NCBI GenBank assembly: GCA_964017065.1
Contig: OZ024784.1
Coordinates: 9,715,152-9,779,151 of the forward strand
DNA length: 64,000 nt
DNA from: Haliclona indistincta
Lineage: Eukaryota > Porifera > Demospongiae > Haplosclerida > Chalinidae
Direction of reading: 5' to 3'
Below are positions 50,306-57,939 of the stretch, piece by piece. Position 1 is the stretch's first letter. Each line of letters begins with the position of its first letter. A program made the translations under genes and the position numbers. Under the pieces are notes generated by a model. It made no database searches. It saw nothing but the letters and a program-made list of their open reading frames with translations, and was not told where the DNA came from.

Positions 50306-53300
50306 ATGTCTGGTCACAAACAAGCAGTCACTCACGATCTTCTCGTGCGAGAACTCTGCAAAGTAACAGAGTGGGATGTACTAGGGATCTATATTGGGCT
50401 CGATGAGAGTGAAATCACAGAGATTGAGCGTGATCATCAGAGCAATGCTCGCAGACGGATAGCAATGCTAGCCAAGTGGATGGAGAAAGATGTCGATGCG
50501 TCCTGGGAGAAAGTGATAGGTGCACTGGAGTGCTTGTCACAGATAAGGCTGGCAAACCAACTGAAGGAAAAGTACTGCACCTCTGAGTTAAATCCACCTG
50601 CTAGCCCGGCCAAGCCAGCTGAGTCTAGTCCTGAGGCTGAAAGAGAGTTGACTGTCAACAGAGAAGATTTTCTTGAGATGGAAACTCTTGGAGATAAATA
50701 TCTTCAGTTGGTAATGGAAGCAGAGTCAGCCGTGGAGGAATCTAACCCACCATCGAAGAAGCTCAAACGATTCTCACAGTGTTTTATGAGCAAAGAAATT
50801 TTAACTGTGGATGAACTGTTTGACCAAATGAAACCGTTTTACTTCCTCGAGTACATAATGCTTGAAAAGATAGTCAAGTTCTTCTTGCCCCAAGGTCACT
50901 CGGTAGCTGAAAATCTTCGTGACTACCTGCAACAGTTAAAATGTTTCAAGACATCGACCACTGTCCGCCAATTTATGGAGAGCATTGAGCAAGCTCAGCA
51001 ATCACACAGCACAACATCAGAGAGACCAGGATTGTGCACTGTCAAACTTCGCCTCGTTGGAGGGTGGCTGACCAAGACAATGGATGATCTAGAGAAACTG
51101 GTGAATGAAATTTTCCAAGACAAGAGATACGTGTTGACTCACCTTAAGATTGTACGAGGATCGGTCATTGTGACCTTCAGTGCTCCACTATCAGAGGCTG
51201 ATTCTCTCATTGCTCTTCTACTGGAGCAGTCGTTACCTGTGCTCAAAGTTGGAGTCTGTGAATTAGTAGTTGATGATATAATGGTCGTACAGAGCGAGTC
51301 GGCAGATTTCTCTTTTGAGTCTTCTCTTCTCGGAGCCGTACGAGACAATGACCTGAACCGGCTGACGTTTCTACTGACTATCAATACCAGTGCTGATGCT
51401 GCTGATAAGAGTGGAAGAACAGCTCTGATGTATGGAAGTCAATTTAAAAAATACGAAGCTGTTTCACTACTCCTGCAAGCCAATGCCAATCCCAATCTTC
51501 AAGCAAACAATGGGATCACTCCTCTCTTTGTTGCAAGTGAGAAGGGTCACACTGATATTATCGCTCTGCTTTTGAAAGCCAATGCCGATCCTAATCTTCA
51601 ACGTAAAACTGATGGGGAAGCACCTATCCATGCTGCAAGTAAAAAGGATCACACTGATGCCATCTCTCTACTTCTGAAAGCCAATGCCGATCCCAATCTT
51701 CTAACAAATATTGGGGCCACATCTCTCGTGATAGCAAGTTCAAACGGTCACACTAATGCCATTGCTCTACTTCTGGAAGCCAATGCCAATCCAAATCTTC
51801 AAACAGATACTGGTTTTACATCTCTCTACTTAGCAAGTGGGAATGGTCACACTGATGCTGTCACACTGCTTCTTAGAGCCAATGCTGATCCCAATCTTCA
51901 AGCAAATGATGGCTCAACACCTCTCACAATTGCAAGTGCAAAAGGCAACACTGATGCCATCACTTTACTTCTAAATGCCAATACTGATCCTAATCTTCAA
52001 GCAAACAATGGTGCAACTCCACTCTTGGAGGCAAGTGAGGAAGGTCACATTGCCGCTGTTAGTCTACTCCTAACTGCCAATGCCAATCCAAATCTTCCAA
52101 AAGACAACGGTGTCACGCCTCTTTTGTTTGCAAGTGCGAAAGGCCACAATGACATCATATCTTTACTTTTGAAATACAATGCCAATCCCAATCTTCAAGC
52201 AAATTTTGGATTCACACCTCTTCACTATGCAAGTATGCAATGTAATACTGATGCCATAACTCTACTTATTGGAGCGAATGCCGATCCAAATCTTCAAGTA
52301 CACAGTGGTATTACACCTCTCTACGTTGCAAGTGAGATGGGTCACACTAACATTATCCCTTTACTTTTGAAAGCCAATGCTAATCCCAATCTTCAACGTA
52401 AAACTGGGGCAGGACCTCTCCATGCTGCAAGTAGAAACGGTCACACTGATGTCGTCAGTCTACTTTTAGAAGCCAACGCTAATCCTAATCTTCAAACTGA
52501 CAATGGTATCACACCTCTCTTAATGGCAAGTACAAAAGGCAACACAGACATCATTGCTTTAATTCTCAGAGCCAAAGCCAATGCTAATCTTCAAACAGAC
52601 GATGGTGACTCACCTCTCTTAATTGCTAGCGCGAAAGGCTACAAAGACGTTGTCACTCTACTTCTGAAAGCCAATGCCAATCCCAATCTTCAAGCAGATA
52701 ATGGTTTCACACCTCTCTACTTAGCAAGTGGGTTTGGTCATATCAATACTGTTTCTTTACTCCTCAAAGCCAAAGCCAATCCCAATCTTCAAACAAATGA
52801 TGGCTTCACTCCTCTTTTGATTGCAAGTGAGAGTGGTCATACTGACACCATTGCTCTACTTCTGAAAGCCAATGCTAATCCCAATTTTCAAGCAAACGAT
52901 GGCGTTATGCCTCTCTATATTGCTAGTCAAAATGGGCATACTGATACCATCGCTCTACTTCTAAAAGCCAATGCCAATCCAAATCTCCAAGCAAACAATG
53001 GTATTACGTCTGTCTATGTTGCTAGTAAAAATGGTCATACCGATAGCGTTGCTCTACTTTTGAAAGCCAGTGCTAATCCCAATTTTAATAGAGACAATGG
53101 TACAACACCTCTTATGATTGCAACCGTCAATGGTTACTCTCAAATTGTTCAGTTGCTACTGGCCAGTGGAGCTGACCCCAATCTACAAGACACCAATGGA
53201 ATATCTGCTCTTATGCTAGCTTGTCGTGATGAATGCTTGGACTCTGTTGAACTACTCTTGGTGTCAGGTGCTGACCCAAGTCTAGTGGGACCACACGGAG

Positions 53301-53608
53301 AGACTGCTCTCGATGTGGCAGCTGATAGAGATCATGAAGACATTGTAGACTTACTACAAGCAATGGAGCTCAGTCAGTCCTCAACCACCTCACCTGCTCT
53401 CACAGCTAAAGAGATCGCTAGCAATGCAGACAACAAGGACTTGACCTTACTAAATCAAGCTATAGAGCAAATGCTTCTCGACTCTCTCGAGAAGATTGAG
53501 TCTCATATTACCGCTGAATATCAGAAACTTATTGAGAAGACTCTTCCATCTAAACAGTATACAGCCTCTAACTTAATGCAGAACCTCTACAATGTAGTAC
53601 AACCATGA
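50306..53608 (+). CDS. Intronless DEATH-domain/ankyrin-repeat protein 2
   Basis: A 1,100-residue frame from MSGHKQAVTHDLLVRELCKV. The death-fold domain (VTEWDVLGIYIGLDESEITE, SWEKVIGALECLSQIRLANQ), the helical linker and the block LCTVKLRLVGGWLTKTMDDL align with the minus-strand paralogue. About 20 ankyrin repeats follow, six more than in the paralogue, then a longer C-terminus (QMLLDSLEKIESHITAEYQK) ending NLYNVVQP. The last repeats and the LTAKEIASNADN segment are nearly identical between the genes. Differences in repeat number and tracts of identity suggest unequal exchange plus conversion. No transmembrane segment or NACHT domain is present, so it is not a canonical NLR. Role is unknown; an intracellular sensor or adaptor is my inference. 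Confidence 0.9.
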   Translation: MSGHKQAVTHDLLVRELCKVTEWDVLGIYIGLDESEITEIERDHQSNARRRIAMLAKWMEKDVDASWEKVIGALECLSQIRLANQLKEKYCTSELNPPASPAKPAESSPEAERELTVNREDFLEMETLGDKYLQLVMEAESAVEESNPPSKKLKRFSQCFMSKEILTVDELFDQMKPFYFLEYIMLEKIVKFFLPQGHSVAENLRDYLQQLKCFKTSTTVRQFMESIEQAQQSHSTTSERPGLCTVKLRLVGGWLTKTMDDLEKLVNEIFQDKRYVLTHLKIVRGSVIVTFSAPLSEADSLIALLLEQSLPVLKVGVCELVVDDIMVVQSESADFSFESSLLGAVRDNDLNRLTFLLTINTSADAADKSGRTALMYGSQFKKYEAVSLLLQANANPNLQANNGITPLFVASEKGHTDIIALLLKANADPNLQRKTDGEAPIHAASKKDHTDAISLLLKANADPNLLTNIGATSLVIASSNGHTNAIALLLEANANPNLQTDTGFTSLYLASGNGHTDAVTLLLRANADPNLQANDGSTPLTIASAKGNTDAITLLLNANTDPNLQANNGATPLLEASEEGHIAAVSLLLTANANPNLPKDNGVTPLLFASAKGHNDIISLLLKYNANPNLQANFGFTPLHYASMQCNTDAITLLIGANADPNLQVHSGITPLYVASEMGHTNIIPLLLKANANPNLQRKTGAGPLHAASRNGHTDVVSLLLEANANPNLQTDNGITPLLMASTKGNTDIIALILRAKANANLQTDDGDSPLLIASAKGYKDVVTLLLKANANPNLQADNGFTPLYLASGFGHINTVSLLLKAKANPNLQTNDGFTPLLIASESGHTDTIALLLKANANPNFQANDGVMPLYIASQNGHTDTIALLLKANANPNLQANNGITSVYVASKNGHTDSVALLLKASANPNFNRDNGTTPLMIATVNGYSQIVQLLLASGADPNLQDTNGISALMLACRDECLDSVELLLVSGADPSLVGPHGETALDVAADRDHEDIVDLLQAMELSQSSTTSPALTAKEIASNADNKDLTLLNQAIEQMLLDSLEKIESHITAEYQKLIEKTLPSKQYTASNLMQNLYNVVQP
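51488..51924 (+). repeat. Near-identical inverted tract shared with the first DEATH-ankyrin gene
   Basis: Partner of 48231-48667 in opposite orientation. It covers ankyrin repeats from ITPLFVASEKGHTD to NDGSTPL. Divergence resumes within a few codons on both sides. Confidence 0.88.
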
Positions 53609-54004
53609 ACCATGCATATGTATAGTGAATTTTTTGGGTCATGAATTATGTTACATGATTATTTTATTTTTATTTGATAAGAGTGGTTCTATTATCAAGT
53701 TGGATACAGCTTTGTCCACCCTTTTTGATACAGGAAGTAGGCTGGTCCTTTTCTAAAGGGTTAACTAAACCCTAAACTTAAATGTGTTGAAAAAAACAAA
53801 TGCTAATTACTGGCTAAATGGGTTTAATTTTCAACCTCAGCATTACTACTACAATCCAAGTCCACAACGTCTGTACTATTGCATGTAGCCACACCAAATT
53901 TGCAGTACAAAATCGTTAAAATAATTTATACTACTGTAAGAAAGCTGTCTGCAACAGTGCAACTGAACAATCCAACACTGTTACAAGTCATGTACATTGT
54001 ATAA
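53609..54004. other. 3' flank of DEATH-ankyrin 2
   Basis: AT-rich sequence with likely 3' UTR. No exon or RNA gene was recognised. Confidence 0.5.
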
Positions 54005-54502
54005 GTGTATATAAACCCAGAGTCAATTCTTGATTCAGAAGTATTGATATTTAAGAGTGAACGTTCACTTTATTCTGACGCTAGCAAACTAAACCACAGG
54101 CTGACCAAAGCGTATGTTCCTGTGCGAGAGAAGTTGTATGAGTCTCATGACAGTGATGAACCGATTCTATTTCCATTGGTGCTGGCAGTAAGTACAGCGA
54201 TGCATTCAAAACTTCAATCGTATAAGAAGGACCATCTTCCTGGAGGACGCTACTATGACCCAGACCCAGATGTGAAAGCAGTTCTATCCAAACTTCAACC
54301 ACATAACGATAGAACTGAAAGTGTGTTTGGAGCCAATGACTGGCTTTGCCGACTTCTCCCAAATATGGCCCAGTCCACTAGGTCTACTATGTTAGAGTTC
54401 TCTTATAATAAAACAATGGATTGGCTAAAGTCACAAGGTGAAGAACGAGAACAAGCCCTGGTTACTCTAGCACTAGCCTCGTACCCAGGCCTGCTCTATT
54501 GA
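54005..54502 (+). pseudogene. Fragment of a multicopy transposon-associated protein (probable)
   Basis: An open frame with 5' end undefined reads LVLAVSTAMHSKLQSYKKDH, LPGGRYYDP, VFGANDWLCRLLPNMAQSTR and MLEFSYNKTMDWLKSQ. The order 'LPGG.Y', 'FG..D.L...P', 'NKT..WL' resembles the C-terminal part of large proteins that occur in many copies in cnidarian and sponge genomes and are probably mobile-element derived. I recall this only as a pattern, not as a named family. No upstream exon was found, so I treat it as a fragment. Confidence 0.5.
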
Positions 54503-54615
54503 GCTGAAGGCCTGGTACAAAGGTTCAAAAGTTATTATAGCAAGGACCCAGAGGGTATAAGCATAGTACAGATAATTATTGACTATTTCAGAATTATGAG
54601 AAATGACAAACAGAG

Positions 54616-55195
54616 TCAAGGAAATTTAATCTGAAACAAATCGTCACTCTCATTTACGAGTAGTCCGACTATGTCCTCCACACCAACGTCCATGGAGCCA
54701 ATGGAGACTGTATGTTTGGAGCAGAGATGAAACAACAATAAGGCGGAGTGTGATTGTATCGTGCGGAACTGAACGTACAAAGTGTTATTGCTGGCTCTAC
54801 ACAACAGCTAGAAACAAAGAAAATGAGATTTGACACAAGCAAATGTATGTCTACAAGAAACTCACATGTAGAAGTTTTTCAGTAATTGCCACACCCAGCA
54901 ATAACGCAGAGTGTGATTGTATCGTGTGGAACTGAACGTACAAAGTGTTATTGCTGGGTCTACACAACAGCTAGAAACAAAGAAAATGAGATTTGACACA
55001 AGCAAATGTATCTCTACAAGAAACTCACATGTAGAAGTTTTTCAGTAATTGCCACACCCAGCATTAAGGCGGAGTGTGATTGTATTGTGTGGAACTGAAC
55101 GTACAAAGTGTTATTGCTGGGTCTACACAACAGCTAGAAACAAAGAAAATGAGATTTGACACAAGCAAATGTATGTCTACAAGAAACTCACATTA
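54616..55195 (-). repeat. 163-bp tandem repeat resembling a triplicated exon
   Basis: Nearly three copies of a 163-bp unit start at about 54738, 54901 and 55064. On the complement each unit has an acceptor-like TTGTGTAG, an open segment reading SNNTLYVQF(H/R)TIQSHSALLL then GVAITEKLLH, and a GTGAGT donor. The copy nearest 54616 instead continues into a unique ending (FHLCSKHTVSIGSMDVGVED) and a stop at 54616. The copies differ by only a few bases. I do not recognise the encoded segment. It could be tandemly duplicated exons of an unrecognised minus-strand gene, or a satellite that happens to be open. Confidence 0.7.
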
Positions 55196-55612
55196 TCTAT
55201 TATCTTAGAAAGTTTGTATAGTTGTAGTGTTACCAATTAACATACTATAATTTTACAATGAGTGTAATGAGAGCTAGACTCGGAGCTCTATACTGAGTCT
55301 AGTGTGCTATAACACAGCAGTTGGTTTATATTATAATAGTAGGTGTTCATTATAGGCTGTAAGTAGTAATGACTTACAGTGAGCGTCGCTGGTTGGGCAG
55401 TTGGTCTTCAGCGTTTCCAAGCGTATTTTCGATGCGTATTGTCATGCGTATTGTAGTTATAGATTGTGTATATAATAGCATACATACATAGAATATATGA
55501 ATAATGTGAATATAATACAAGTATAATGCATAATAGAACCCAGGGAAATGAAAATACAAATAATATATAATAATATTAAAATAGATAGTAATAGTCACTA
55601 CATGAACTTGAA
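55195..55612. other. AT-rich stretch, no gene seen
   Basis: Sequence between the 163-bp repeats and the retroelement ORF end. It probably includes the 3' UTR of the minus-strand retroelement; low-complexity TA-rich runs occupy 55450-55600. Confidence 0.45.
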
Positions 55613-55888
55613 TTAGTTAGAGAGTTTTGCCTCAGCAACTATAAGATCTGCAGAGAGATCATGCTGAGGAGAATGATAGGAAGACCGGGAGCCACGGAGA
55701 CAAGTGATAGCTGATCTTAACAGCGAAAATGAGATTTTGTTTCTTAACCACTTGCGAATGGTGGCATATTCAGCTTCTCTTTTTGACGCAATGAGGGAGG
55801 CAAGCCGTTTGTAGGTGACATCTGCTGCATTGCCCAGACCTCCAGTGGTGGAAAAGACCAGTGGCGTGAAGGAACCATGCTCAACTTG
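55613..55888 (-). mobile_element. 3' end of a LINE-like retrotransposon, 5' truncated
   Basis: On the complement the frame reads QVEHGSFTPLVFSTTGGLGN, then YKRLASLIASKREAEYATIR and SFSLLRSAITCLRGSRS before a stop at 55613. This block recurs at the C-terminus of reverse-transcriptase proteins of non-LTR elements in cnidarians and sponges, as I remember it. The upstream part of the element is missing: the sequence jumps at 55888 into exon 1 of a dehydrogenase. 5' truncation is typical of LINE insertion. Confidence 0.65.
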
Positions 55889-56011
55889 AGTGTGTGCTCC
55901 CATCACAGCCAGTGCCTTGGCAGTCTCATAGCCAATCCCTGTGTTGCCTCCTGTCACTACGGCCACTCGCCCGCTGAGATCAGCCACTGGGAACGATAGA
56001 TTGCCTCCCAT
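55613..56011 (-). pseudogene. Dehydrogenase exon fused in frame to retroelement ORF end (SDR-A')
   Basis: The second copy of the 927-bp repeat supplies the SDR-A start (ATG at 56011, MGGNLSFPVADLSGRVAVVT) and 41 codons, through GIGYETAKALAVMGAHT. At 55888 the frame passes without a stop into the retroelement C-terminus, giving a 132-residue chimera. It has the nucleotide-binding TGGNTGIG loop but no catalytic residues. It could still be transcribed, because it keeps the shared promoter. Confidence 0.85.
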
Positions 56012-56815
56012 GATGATGGCGAGCTCGAGAGGTTGGGCTTACATCTCGACGAGTCACGCCTATTACGATTGTACATCAAATTTTGAAGTAGAATCGAATA
56101 AAAACTTAATGTTTTGATGAGCCACGCCCACTGGCCGTCCAAGTGCAATATGGGAGGCAATCTATCGTTCCCAGTGGCTGATCTCAGCGGGCGAGTGGCC
56201 GTAGTGACAGGAGGCAACACAGGGATTGGCTATGAGACTGCCAAGGCACTGGCTGTGATGGGAGCACACACTATCATCGCCTGTCGCTCCAGTGAACGAG
56301 CCACTGCGGTAAGAAGATAATCTGGGATATGATCAGTGGGCATGGTTTGCACGTGTTGTTCTCTTAGGCCGTAGAACGGATGAAAGAAGAGGTCCAAGCG
56401 GAGTTTCCTGATCGCTCTATTAGAATAGAATGGATGTTGCTGGATCTTGGCTCGTTTCAATCATCCAAACAATTTACAGTTGCATTCCGAGAAAGAAACC
56501 TTCCATTGCACATACTGATAAACAATGCTGCCATTGCATTAGCACCATTCAGTTAGTCTGTCTGCATATGTATTTTATGGTAGTTACACAACTTTTCTCC
56601 AGCAATGACAGAGGATGGTTATGAGGCTCAGTTTCAGGTGAATCATCTCAGTCACATGCTGATCACTCTAGAGCTACTACCCATTATGATCACCACTGCT
56701 AGCCACTGTGGAGACTGCAGGATTGTGTTAGTGTCTGCAGATGATCATACCAACGGCTCATTTGTACCAGGAAACATGAATGCGGAGCAATCATACAGCA
56801 GACTAAAGTTCTACT
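55889..56815 (+). repeat. 927-bp direct repeat, copy 2
   Basis: Second copy of the segment at 45235-46161. Here the right edge continues into intact SDR-B sequence and the left edge joins the retroelement fragment. This is the mirror of copy 1, where the left side is intact. Confidence 0.95.
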
Positions 56816-57700
56816 GTAACTCAAAATTATATAATGTGAGAAAAATGACAGTCTTTGTCAAGTATTGGGGTTTGTATGTGTATGAATGTAATGTATAGTC
56901 ATGTATCTATGTATAGGTAATGACAATGTATACTCTACAAAGGCGACTACAGGGAGTTGGTATAACAGTCTCCTCTCTTAACCCAGGAAGGGTAGGTAGT
57001 CTTGTAGTTGTGTTGCTTATATATGAAGATTGTACAGGTTGATACTGGTCTTATCACTAAGCACACCAATGACAGTACAGCAGTATCCTTAATCGTAAAA
57101 ACTGTGCAACTTGTACTAAAACGTGAGTAATAATAGTAGTTTCCGTATACTTAATGATAACCCGAATATTATGACACAGCTGTGTACAGAGATTGGAAGC
57201 AGGGAGCTGTTACTGGTCTCAACTGTGCTGTTAATCCACACCTCAACTCACAACGTGCTATTTTTTACAGTAGCTGTCAGCCGACACTACCTAGCCAACA
57301 TGCCAGGTGAGCTAGCTAGCTAGCCTATCCTGTTCCTCATAAAAATTATATTGTCCACAGAAATGAACAGCATCAGGAGCAGTTATGGGAAATTAGTGTG
57401 AATATACTAAAGGATCATCTTACACGTCATGTACTGGAACAATATGGACCCAGTCTCCATCCAGAGGAGGGAATGGAGGCCAATCAAGCCAGTGAGGTCA
57501 GTATAACTGTATAAAACAGACTGACGAGCTTGTACCGTTTTCAGGAGAGAGATCGACAAGTCACTATTGTCTCTGATGAGCAAAGAGAAGGAGGATATAG
57601 AGTGTCCTATCAACCAGTAGAAGATGTTAGTACTCAACACGAAGGTGTTGCTAATAATGATGAACGTGGCAGCAGACCTATAGTTACTGAGAGACACTAA
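56150..57700 (+). CDS. Short-chain dehydrogenase/reductase, complete paralogue (SDR-B)
   Basis: Eight exons join in frame: 56150-56308, 56368-56551, 56603-56835, 56917-56991, 57038-57122, 57180-57306, 57361-57496 and 57545-57700, giving 384 residues. It shares the first exon protein sequence with SDR-A, including TGGNTGIG, and keeps YCNSK. Two active-site neighbours differ from SDR-A: NNAA instead of NNAG, and IVLVSADDH instead of IVLVSSMRH, so the catalytic serine may be absent and substrate or activity may have changed. The C-terminal part (VYRDWKQGAVTGLNCAVN, LWEISVNILKDHLTRHVLEQ) aligns with SDR-A and is followed by an acidic tail. SDR-A and SDR-B arose by duplication, with exon 1 kept identical, possibly by conversion. 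Confidence 0.9.
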
Positions 57701-57939
57701 GTTATGAATGTCTGTAAATTGTTTATACAGTAACCCGAGAGCGTTAACACTGTCCCAACACTGCTCCTGGTGGAATGCAGTTAATGATATTCATAGCTAT
57801 AACTAGCTCGTCATGAATTTCCTTACAAGAATCACGTGACACTCCAAAGGATTGTTAGCAGACGCCGCCAGCTCCGCGTAGACGCTGGGGCAGTAATATC
57901 TCCTACTGTGTCTCGTTGTCTCGTATACCAGCAGCCATC

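Noticed and set aside
47264..53608. NLR (NACHT-containing) immune receptor identity for the DEATH-ankyrin genes
   Set aside because: No P-loop or NACHT motifs and no leucine-rich repeats are present; only death-fold and ankyrin regions are seen.
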